64,000 nucleotides of DNA from Corylus avellana. Taxonomy: Eukaryota > Streptophyta > Magnoliopsida > Fagales > Betulaceae. Positions within the stretch are counted from its first letter, which is position 1; each line of letters starts with the position of its first letter. Both the position numbers and the translations under genes were made by a program. Where the stretch lies: assembly GCF_901000735.1 (NCBI RefSeq), contig NC_081543.1, positions 19,319,970-19,383,969 on the forward strand, read 5' to 3'. Below are positions 12,601 to 24,758 of this stretch, in pieces. Below the pieces are notes generated by a model. The model saw only the letters and a program-made list of their open reading frames with translations. It was not told the origin of the DNA and did not search any database.

Positions 12601-15600
12601 CCACCCCACAGTGTAGAAAGAGATGGTCAATGGACTCCCCATTTGATTCACACATGCAACATCGGTTTATCACCACAATACCCCTTTTCCGAACATTGTC
12701 CAAAGTAAGAATTTTTCCAAGCGCGGCCGTCCAAGCAAAAAAAGCCACTTTCGAAGGGGCCTTGGTGCGCCAAATACTTTTCCAAGGGAAAGGAGTGAGA
12801 TCTTTAGAAGCAAGAATCCTATAGAAAGATCTTACTTCGAAATTGCCTTTCCGCGAATAGATCCACCTTATTCTATCCTCCCCTTCCCCACCAAATGGAT
12901 GCAAATACAATAGCGAGTAAAAAGAAGCCAAAACCTCCACTTCCCAATCATGAACCCTGCGAGTGAAGGAAACACTCCACTGAGCAGAGCCATTTGAGCA
13001 TTCCCTATTGTCTGCAATAGACGCATCCTTGTTGGTGGCAATGCTGAAAAGTCCAGGAAAAACCTCCCTAAGAGGCATGTCACCACACCAGATATCCTCC
13101 CAAAACCTGATGTTGGACCCACGACCTGGGACAAATCTAATGTGGTCTTGGAACGACCTCCACCCCCTACAAATGTGCTTCCAAAACCCTACTCCATGCG
13201 ATCCTCTGGGAACCTTGGAGCGCCAACCTCCCCAAACCGCTCCATACTTCGCCACCAGAATCTTTCTCCACCAAGCCTCTTTCTCATGAGCAAATCTCCA
13301 CAACCATTTTCCCAATAAAGCTTGATTCATCAACCGCAGATTTCGTATGCCTAACCCTCCCTCAGTGATCGGATAACAAACCTTATCCCAACTGACCAGA
13401 TGGAACTTAAACTCATCATCAATCCCACCCCATAAGAAGTCGCGTTGAATCTTCTCAATGCGCTTCGCCACTGATGCCGGAATAGGAAACAGAGACAGAA
13501 AATAAGTGGGAAGATTGGATAAGGTGCTCTTAATGAGAGTGATCCTCCCCCCCTTAGATAAATACAAGCGTTTCCAAGATGCCAACCTTCTGACATATTT
13601 TTCCAACACGTCCTCCCAAATGGTCTTGACCTTGAACGAGGCCCCCAGGGGGAGACCCAAATACTTGAGTGGCGTAGTAGCTATACCACATCTCAAAATA
13701 CCGGCCAGCATGCCCGCATTTTCCATAGAGCCTACAGGAACCAAAGCGGATTTGCCCAAGTTTACCTTTAACCCTGAGACCGCTTCAAAGCAAACTAGGA
13801 GAGCACCAATATTTCTTACTTGAAAAGGATCTGCCCCGCAAAATACCAGAGTATCATCAGCAAAGAGGAGGTGAGAGACGATAACCTGATCCGCTTCTCT
13901 AGCCCCCACTGAAAACCCAGAGATGAGACCCCTATTTATTGATGCCTCAATCAACCTGCTGAATGCCTCCATGACCAAAACAAATAGGAATGGAGAAAGA
14001 GGATCGCCTTGCCTCACACCACGTGAACTATCAAAGAAGCCAGACGAAGATCCATTAATCAAGACCGAGAATCTCACAGACGAGATGCAATGCTCAATCC
14101 AGGAACACCATTTTTCTCCAAAACCGCACCTTCTCAGAAGATAAAGAAGGAACTTCCAATTCATATGATCATAGGCCTTTTCCATGTCCAATTTGCACAA
14201 TAAGCCAGGTTCCCCCGATCTAATACGACTATCCAGACACTCATTGGCGATGAGAACTGAGTCCAGGATTTGCCTGCCTTTAACAAAAGCATTCTGGGGT
14301 TTAGAGATAACCTTGTTCATTACTCTCTTCATCCTATTAGCCAAGACCTTGGCAATAATCTTATAAGTCCCTCCCACAAGGCTAATCGGACGAAAATCTT
14401 TTAAATCATTTGCTCCATGAGACTTCGGAATAAGGGATATGAAAGTGGCATTAAGGCTCTTTTCAAATTTACCTCCATCATGAAACTCCGCAAAGACCGC
14501 CATAATGTCCCCCTTGATCACATCCCAGCAATCCTGAAAGAAAGCCATAGAGAAGCCATCCGGACCTGGAGCCTTATCCCTATCCATCCCTTTCACCACC
14601 TCCCAAACCTCCTTTTCCTCAAATGGAGTCTCCAACCTAGAAGCCTCCCCAACATCTAACATGTCAAAAGCAAGGTCTTCTAGCCTCGGTCTCCAAGTGA
14701 GATTCTCTTTGAAAAGAGCCTCGTAAAAGTGAGTAACATGATCACTAATAACCTCTTGATCTGAAGTCGTTGAACCATCCACCATCAACGTCTCTATAGT
14801 ATTATGTCTTCTATTTGCATTGGCCATCCTATGGAAAAATTTTGTGCATTTATCTCCCTCTTTCAACCACCGGACCCTAGATTTTTGCCTCCAACTAATT
14901 TCCTCTTGTAACAGAAGGATCTCCAATTCTCTAGATAGCGACCCCTTCCTCTCAATATCTTCAGAGGATAAACCTCTCTCTTCATCCACCCTGTCAAGAG
15001 TTTTTAATTCCTCCATCCGAGCCTTGATATGCCCTTCCACATTGCCAAACACCTGGTTATTCCATTTCTTAATGTCCTCCTTGAGAGCTCGCATCTTTTT
15101 TGCCAATATAAAACTCGGAGTGCCAAGGAAATGATAAGAACCCCACCAACTTCTGACTTTGTCCACAAATCCCTCTGCTTTGAGCCACATATTTTCAAAC
15201 TTGAATGGTCTCTTACCTCCCAACAAACAATTACAATCAAGAACAATAGGAGCATGATCCGAACAAACACGAAGCATCCTTTTTTGTCGCACGTCCGGGT
15301 AATGAACTTCCCAATCAGTGGAAACAAGGAATCGATCTAGCCTTGACCAGGATTGATTGTTAGACCAAGTGGAAACCCCCCCAGCTAAAGGAAGATCCAT
15401 AAGTTCCTGCTCCGATATAAAATCTGCAAATTCCCTCATCGCGGATCGAGAATGAACTCCCCCCGACCTTTCACTAGAAAGAAGAGTAACATTAAAATCC
15501 CCACCAATACACCAAGGCATGTCCCACCAACTCATAAGGCCCACCAGCTCCTCCCAAAGATAACGTCTAATGTTGTCTTTGTTTGGACCATAAACCCCCC

Positions 15601-16370
15601 CAAAAGCCCACTCAAACCCGTCATCAACATTTCTAAAAGAACATGCTGCCACAAATCTGCCCATAGCAACCTCAACCTTCGTAACAACCCTCCTATCCCA
15701 CATAACCAGAATTCCCCCTGAGGCCCCTCTGGACGGAACATAGCACCACTCCACATAAGGACATCCCCATAAACTCCTCACAAAGTTATTAGAAATGAAA
15801 GCCACCTTAGTCTCCTGGAGGCACACTACATCCACCTTCCAACTTCTAAGAAGACTTCTAACCCTCAATCTTTTGTCCCTTTCATTCAACCCTCTTACGT
15901 TCCATGAAAGAATCTTTGGCTTCATTTAACAGCTCCAATCTTTGGTGTAAATATATTTCCACTAAGTATCTTATCACGAATGAAATAACAATCAACCTCA
16001 ATATGCTTGGAGTAGTTTAGGGCTATGCGTATAGACCTAGAGTGGAGTAGTCGAGCTTGTGGGCAACAATACCACACGAGAAGGAGAGACAAACTCAGAT
16101 TAGAGGTGGAACTGGCAGCGGAATGGACGAGTGACATCAGTCTCAAGAATTACCAGCAGTAAAGTATGGAATAGACTCAACAAACATTACATTGGCACTA
16201 GTGAAGTAGCGTCAAATAATAGGACAACGATGATAACCCTTCTTGGAATAACCAAGAAAGACACATTTAGTAGCACGATGATCAAGTTTATCAAAATTGG
16301 GACCTACTTTGTGAACATAATGAGATAACGGACACCTGAAAACCTTCAATGGCGTGAACATGGAAGAGAG

Positions 16371-16401
<31 letters not shown>

Positions 16402-19400
16402 GAGGAGAGAGACTTTCTAAGACACGAGATTAATGAGATAGCATGCAGCAAGAACATCACTCCAAAATTGTTAGGGAAAATGCATATGAAATAAGAGAGC
16501 ACGCACAACATTCAATAAATGACAATTCTTGCATTCAATCACACCATTTTGTTGGGGAGTGTGAATGCAAGATGTTTGATGGATAATGCTTTTATCAAAC
16601 AGATAGGATGCAAAAGAAGTATATGCTTTGGCATTATCAGAACCCAAGATACTGATTTCTAACCAAATTGAGTTTTAATGGCATTACAAAAGCTTGAAAA
16701 GATGGAAAATAACTCGAACAATTTTTCACTAAAAGTAATCATGTCATACAAGAAAAATCATCCACAAAGGTCACAAAATAATAAAATTTATTGGAAGCAA
16801 CGTTAACTGGTCCCCATAAATCAAAATGAACTAATTCAAAAGGACTAGAAACCCTACTCACAACACTTGACGGAAAAGAGACACAATGGAGCTCACTTAG
16901 CTAACAAGCTTCTCAATGCAAGAACGATACATGACTAAGACTAAAAACTTGACAACTCAAAGTAGAAAGGGAAGGATGACCATACAACAATGCCACTGAG
17001 AGCAAAGAGTGACGACTAAAAAGCTCGAGGTGGAGAAATAGGTGCAAGATCTAGATAATACAACCCACCAACTTCAAGCCCCATACCAATCATCCTCTTC
17101 ACCTTGAGATCCTGAAAAATGCACAAATATGGGTAAAAACTAACATAACAATTAAGAGCTTTAGTAGGGTCGAAGTAAGCAACTCTAGTGAGGGGAACCA
17201 TTAGCTAAGGAACACTTTGAGGCGAATGAACAAGATGATAATCAAGATGACTCATACTCGGGATTCCACCCAATGAGAAATCAAACAACATCCACATATT
17301 GACGTTGCTTCTCCATAACTTTTACCTTAGTGCCCGAAGGACCGATAGGCTCATCATGTCGTCACAAGGGAGAGCTACCAGGTTGGGAACTTACCTAGGC
17401 GAAGGCCACCTCGCAGATAGCACACACCTTCTCGTAACCGTCCTTCAGTGTGCTTGCCATGCTACCCATGCAATCCGGTACCGGTCATGACTTGTGTAGT
17501 GTCTCGGGGTTAAACATTTACTAACATGAACACACATGTAACATTTCATATAATTTTGCAAACTCATCTATAATTGTGTAATACACCATGAAACCTTGAG
17601 AGCTATTTTCAGTCACAATCACAGTCATGTATAAAAAGATAAGGCAATTGTAACACGTAAAATTCTTAAACAATGACATGTGAATGAATAAAACTTGGCA
17701 TTAAAATATGAAAGGAAATGCAATTTAAAATCATGTAAGTGGATGATTTATAAAATCCCCAACATTTTTCCAAAGGTTTATAACAAAATATGTTGGGGTT
17801 TTTAGTGTTGTGTCCCCTCACCTGAATTTGATGATGGCTAGCGTTGGGTTGTCCTTCTATCTAAATAAATTGCAAAGATAAGCTTAGAGGAGTATTCTGG
17901 AATTTCAAGTCTAAAATTAAATCAAGGTATCCTTAAGGATTAATGTTATAAGGCATGAATTGATAAAAAGGATTAAATCGATTCTGTGGTTCCAAGGTAT
18001 ATATATATATATATATATATAGCCCTTTTTTTTTATATAAGTAATGTTGTAAACATTACTTTCTTGTGTACTTAGAGGCGCTTTGCGCTTTCTTTTTTTA
18101 TATATATACAGCCCTTAAAAGACTTCCATATTGAAATAGCAAAATTGCTTGATTGGTTACAATAGGTGCTAGCACCCATACATACTGTAAACTTAATATT
18201 AAAGAATGTATAATATAATACTTAAAAGTAATGTAATGTCTTGAGATGAGCCATAATCAACAGTCCTTCAGTGGATTATGGGATGAAGTGAATTATTGGA
18301 AGAAGTGGATTATGGGAGGATGATGTCTGCCGGTCTTCTTTGCACTTTGAATAGAATATTAGCTTGATTGATGAGTCAGTTTAACAGCCCTTACGAAAAC
18401 ATATACATGTCTAATCCCGAGCCATAATCAATGGTCCTTCAGTGGATTATGGGATGAAGTGAATTATTGGAAGAAGTGGATTATGGGAGGATGCAGTATG
18501 CCGGTCTTCTTTGCACTTTACATAGAATATTAGCTTGATTCAAGAGTCAGTTTAACAGCCCTTATGAAAACATATACATGTCTAATCCCAAAAATTTTTT
18601 GATAAGTAAAGATGTATTATCAAAGCGCAGAGGGGTGCAACCCTAGTACACAGGGAGTATACAAGAGAGCGACTAAGAGAGAGAAAAAGAAGAAGAAAAC
18701 ATAGAAAGGAAATCAGGGAAACTAATCACTAAGGGCGCTAGCCAACCAGCAGTCCAAGTGAATAGGATGTACAAAAAAAAGTGTGTGAGATCCTCAATAT
18801 TCCTAGACGAGTCCTCGAAGCATCTAGCATTTGTCTCAGTCCAGATGCACCACATAAGACAAAGAGGAACCATCTTCCACACAACAGCACTGCGGGCTTT
18901 GCCACCCGACCACCAAGAGTCATACAACCCCCTAACACTGCCAGGCATCACCCAACACAAACCAAACCGAGAGAAAACGGCATTCCACAAAATACGCGCA
19001 ACCCCACAATGAAGAAAGAGATGGTCAACTGACTCTCCATCCGATTCACACATGCAACAACGATTAATCACAACAATACCTCTCTTCCGAACATTATCCA
19101 AGGTTAAAGTCTTCCCAAGCACGGCCGTCCAAGCAATAAAAGCCACTTTCGAAGGAGTCTTGGTGCGCCATAAACTCTTCCAAGGGAAAGGAGAGGGATC
19201 TTTAGAAGCAAGGATCCTGTAAAAAGATCTAACCTCAAAATTACCTTTGCGAGAAGAGATCCACCACATCCGATCATCCCCTACCCCACGCATCAAGTGC
19301 GAATACAAGAGAGTGTAAAAAGAGGCCAAGATCTCCACTTCCCAATCATGAACCCTACGGATGAAGGAAACATTCCATTGCACAGAGCCATTTGTACACT

Positions 19401-22400
19401 CCCTGTTATCCGCAATAGACGCTTCCTTGTTGGTGGCAATAGAGAAGAGACCAAGAAAAGCATCTTTGAGAGACATGTCACCGCACCAGATATCCTCCCA
19501 AAACCTGATATTGGACCCAACTCCAGGGACCAATCTAATGTGGCAATGAAACGACCTCCACCCCCTACTAATATACTTCCATAATCCCACCCCATGCGAA
19601 CCCCTGGGAACCCTAGAACGCCAACCACCCCAAACGGCACCATACTTTGCCACCAAAATCTTTCTCCACCAAGCCTCTTTCTCATGAGCAAATCTCCACA
19701 ACCATTTCCCCAACAAAGCTTTATTCATCAAACGCATATTCCGGATCCCTAAACCACCCTCAGAGATCGGAGAACATACCTTATTACAACTAACCAGATG
19801 GAACTTAAACTCATCATTGATCCCACCCATAAGAAATCTCGTTGAATCTTCTCCATACGCTTCGCCACGGAAGCCGGAATAGGAAACAGAGACAAGAAAT
19901 AAGTGGGAAGATTGGATAAGGTGCTCTTGATGAGAGTAATCCTCCCCCCCTTGGACAAATACAAGCATTTCCAAGGAGCCAACCTTCTGGCATACTTCTC
20001 CATCAAGTCCTCCCAACTGGCCTTGACCTTAAACGGGGCCCCCAAAGGGAGACCCAAGTACTTCAAAGGCATAGAAGTAAAACCGCAGCCAAGAATACCA
20101 GCCAGAGTGCTCGTATTATCCACACTACCAACAGGGACCAAGACAGATTTAGCCAGATTCACCTTTAATCCAGAAACGGCTTCAAAGCAAACAAGTAAAG
20201 CACCAATGTTTCTAACTTGATTAGGATCTGCCCCACAAAAAACCAAAGTGTCATCAGCAAATTGAAGGTGAGAGACAATAACTCGATCCGACTCTCTTCT
20301 TCCCACAGAAAAGCCATAAATGAGACCCCTGTTTATCGAGGCATTGATCATCCTACTGAACGCCTCCATGACTAGAACAAACACGAAAGGAGAAAGAGGG
20401 TCTCCTTGCCTCACTCCCCTTGAACTACCAAAGAATCCGGAAGAAGATCCATTGATCAAAACCGAGAATCGCACAGACGAAATGCAATGTTCAATCCAGG
20501 AACACCATTTCTCTCCAAAACCGCACCTTCTCAGTACGTAAAGTAGAAACTTCCAATTCATATGATCATAGGCCTTTTCCATATCTAATTTGCACACTAA
20601 ACCAGGTTCCCCGGATCTAATTCGGCTATCCAAGCATTCATTGGCAATGAGAACTGAGTCCAAAATTTGCCTACCTTTAACAAAAACATTCTGGGGTTTA
20701 GAGATGACCCTATCCATCACTTTCTTCATTCTATTAGCTAAGACCTTTGCAACAATCTTATAAGTCCCTCCTACAAGGCTAATCGGACGAAAATCCTTAA
20801 CATCGGAAGCTCCATGTATCTTCGGAATAAGGGAGATGAATGTAGCATTAAGGCTTTTTTTCAAATTTACCTCACTCATGAAACTCTGCAAAAACCGCCA
20901 TGATATCCACCATAAACACATCCCAGCAATCCTGGAAAAAAAGCCATAGAAAAGCCATCCGGTCTTGGCGCTTTGTCCCTGTCCATACCTTTCACCACCT
21001 CCCACACTTCCCTTTCCTCGAAAGGAGCTTCCAACCTAGAGGCCTCACCGACATTCAGTGTATCAAAATCAAGATCATCTAGTCTCGGTCTCCAGTTGAG
21101 GCTCTCTGAAAAAAGAGACTCGTAGAAACTGGTAATGTGATTGCTAATGACCCCTTGATCTGAAGTAATAGAACCACCCACAGTCAATGACTCAATAGAA
21201 TTATGTCTTCTGTTTGCGTTAGCAATCTGATGGAAAAATTTCGTGCATTTGTCTCCCTCTTTCAACCAACGAATCCTGGATTTTTGCCTCCAACTAATTT
21301 CCTCATGTAAGAGAAAAGTCTCCAATTCTCTGGCTAACAACCTTTTCCTCCCAATTTCTTCAGCAGATAACCCTCTCTCTTCCTCCACCCTCTCAAGAGC
21401 CTCTATATCATCCATACGAGCCTTAATACTCCCTCCCACATTGCCAAATTCCTGATCATTCCATCTCTTAATATCCCCCTTGAGTGCTTGCATCTTTTTT
21501 GCCAAAATAAAGCTCGGAGTACCATGGAAATGGTAAGACTCCCACCAACATCTAACTTTGTCCACAAAACCTTCCGCTTTAAGCACATATTCTCGAACTT
21601 GAAGGGTCTTTTACCTCCCAAAATGCAACTACAATCAAGAATAATAGGTGCATGATCCGAGCACACCCGAAGCAACCTTTTTTGTCGCATACTTGGGTAA
21701 CGAGCTTCCCATTCCGGAGAGACTAGGAATCGGTCTAGCCGTGACCAGGAATGGTTGTTAGACCAAGTAGAAACCCCCCCAACTAGCGGGAAATCCATGA
21801 GACCCTGCTCCGATATGAAATCTGCAAAATCCCTCATCGCCGACCGAGAGTAAGCCCCCCCGGATCTTTCACTAGGAAACAGAGTAGCATTGAAATCCCC
21901 ACCTATACACCAAGGCAAATCCCACCAACTCATAAGACCCACCAATTCCTCCCATAGTAGACGCCTGACGTTGTCTCTATTAGGGCCATACACCCCAGCA
22001 AAAGCCCAAACAAAACCATCATCGACGTTTCTAAAGGAGCAAGCCGCCACAAAACTGCCCAAAGCCACCTCAACCTTCGTAACTACTCTTCTATCCCATA
22101 ACACCAAAATACCACCCGAGGCCCCTCTCGAAGGAACATAGCACCAATCCGCATAAGGGCACCCCCACAAACTCCTCACAGAATTGTTCGTGACAAAGTC
22201 CACCTTTGTCTCTTGAAAACACACTATATCCACCTTCCAACTTCTAAGAAGATTTCTAACCCTTAGCCTTTTATCCCTTACATTCAAACCCCTCACATTC
22301 CAAGAAAGGATCTTCGGCTTCATTAATTAGACCGATTAGCCCTCCCCTTTTTGCTGTCCCTCAAAGAACTTCCACTGTGCACCTCATAATTAATGGAAGA

Positions 22401-24717
22401 ATTAACATTAATGAGCTCTCTCTTACCTTTTCTTCACGTATGTGTTTCCACGGCCAGCCCCTCTTTCAACGCCTCTCCCACTTCCTTACCATTGTCCTCA
22501 TTATTAGCCATAATGAGCCCAATAGCCTCTGCCAACTTCCCGTCCTCACCATCACAAGAGACACCCACAAATTTGCTGAATTGAGTAACAAACTCCACCG
22601 AAATAGGCTCCTGATCCTCAAAAGGAACCAAAGCTAGAGAATCTGGAACTGGCGACTCACCCTGCAAACTGTGATCCTTACCCCCAAAATAATCTTCTCC
22701 CAAAGAACAAAAACTCTCTTCATAAGCGCTGACCGTAGTCCCCACTCCTAGCATATCCCACTTCTCCAGACCCAGAGGAATCTCCCCCTGCAAAACAAGC
22801 ATCTTCTGTCCAGCACTATTACCCTCCCCCAAATCCTTTCCCGTCATCTTCTGACTCATGTCCGGCAGCTCCCATCTTTCAAAACCCGGAGGAAGCTCGT
22901 CCTGCAGATCACACCCTTCCTTGCCCGACAGCTTCGCCGGCTGACCCAGCCTGATATTCATCAAATGGCCTGAGCCTCCTCCCTCCCCCTTGTCAAACTC
23001 CCTTCCAGACTTCCCCCCTACCTTCGAAATTACCGTCTGCCCCACCATTACCGGCTTCTTCAGCTTCGCACGATCACCGGCAGCAGCCCCAGCAGGTTCC
23101 GACAAAACAGCACTAGTAGAAATTTCTCTACGATCACCTGCCGGGAGGGTCATCGGCTCCTTACCCAAAATACCCAGGCCTGGGTCGCACACCCTCGTCG
23201 ATGCCGGAGCTTGTGCGACTGTTCCGGTCGCTGGAGAGAGCACAGCAACTCTATCGGCGCCCAGAACTCCTTTCCCTGCGGCAACCTGTCGGCATTACCC
23301 TCGTCGGCGCCTCTGCCGGCGACCCAGAAAGAGCCGAAAAATCTGAAGAAATGAATATCGAAGGTGGTTGATGGCCAGAGTTGGATGACGAAGCACCCAC
23401 ATCCCCCGCCTTACCCACTGCCTTCCTGCTATACCATTTTAGAGTCTTGTTAGGTCCACATCCCACCACAGAGACCTGCTCCAAACTGGACTTCTGACCT
23501 GCCGTGTTCTTGGATTGGACCAAGGGCTGGATCTTAGACGGTCCACTAGGCTGATGGGCCACCAGTGGCCTCTCATCTTTAGGCCCACAAGACCCAAACC
23601 CACAACTACAAGTACACCTAGCTCCTATACCTTCGAGACAAATCATGATTTCCTCCTGTAACTTTAACAGGGAAATCTTCAGCCTTTCCTTCTCTTCCGC
23701 ACACACGCAACCCTGACGGGCCTGACCAAACCTTCCAGCAGCATGCTCTTCACAGAGTTTCTCCTCGTAACTTGCAGTCTTCTTCTGCAGTACCCCACAA
23801 CTGGCTCCACTAATCAACGCAAACCTACTCGTCGGACCCTTCGCCGGAGCAGCCACCTGAACCTCATGACCAACATGGCAGTCAGCACTAGAGTTGCTGA
23901 TCCCTGCTTTTCCTCCTAATAGCCATTTGGGAACTCTCGCAATCGGTTCTGCATAAGACCCAAACGGTTCCTCTACCTGCTTCGATGAGGAAAGCAAGAC
24001 CTCTGTAAAGCTCCTTCTCTTTTTCCCTGTCACTATCCTCCTCTCTTCCCCAACGAACGGTTGAACAAAGTCAATAGCAATCCGCAACTCTGACTGAAGC
24101 TGGTCCCAGCCCTTCCTGTGCCAACCTTCAGGCACCATGACTCTACCTTGCCTCTCTCTACCATCAAACGCTTCTAAAACCAGAAAGCTCCCGTGCCTAT
24201 TGAAACATTTCTGGGCTAACGTACGCGGAAAACTACGAATAGAGTCATCCCAAAATACCCTTGAATCCTCAACCGCCATCAACTCGTCAAAGATATTCAC
24301 TAGCCACACCGCTTCTTTCCAATCCAGCCTTATCCAGCGTGACTTACCTCTGCAACGCTCTTGTAGTTTCAGCACCGTATCTCCATCCTTCACTATCAAC
24401 ACAAACTCCTTAGACTCCACTGTCCAGGCCCTAGACAACCCCATCACTTCTTGATCTAAGACAAATTGCTTTCAAAGATACTGCATAATGCCTTGAGATG
24501 AGCCATAATCAACGGTCCTTCAGTAGATTATTGGACGAAGTGAATTATTGGAAGAAGTGGATTATGGAAGGATGCTGTCTGCCGGTCTTCTTTGCACTTT
24601 GCATAGAATATTAGCTTGATTGATGAGTCAGTTTAACAGCCCTTACAAAAACATATACATGTCGAATCCAAAAATACTACGTATATATATAGTCTTTACG
24701 TGATATATAAAATAAAA

Positions 24718-24758
<41 letters not shown>

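Larger units (their letters stand above)
18596..24472 (-). mobile_element. LINE B: near full-length L1-type LINE, decayed
   Basis: The 3' end at the left has a T-run, gataagtaaag and the gcgcagaggggtgc tail. The 5' end lies just past the ORF1 start. It contains ORF1 and ORF2 in the usual order, both broken by frameshifts. A possible 7-bp target duplication is caaaaat (18589) against caaagat (24473). It sits inside the left gypsy LTR, between copies of the ~180-bp tandem repeat. Confidence 0.88.

Noticed and set aside
12447..12824. Plus-strand open frames inside the LINE regions
   Set aside because: They are antisense shadows of ORF2 and ORF1. Similar shadows occur at the same place in LINEs A, B and F because the sense coding is conserved.
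15922..16146. Possible gene start just upstream of LINE A ORF2
   Set aside because: The frame encodes the copia A RNase H end ([12 protein letters not shown]), so it is host-element sequence beyond the LINE.
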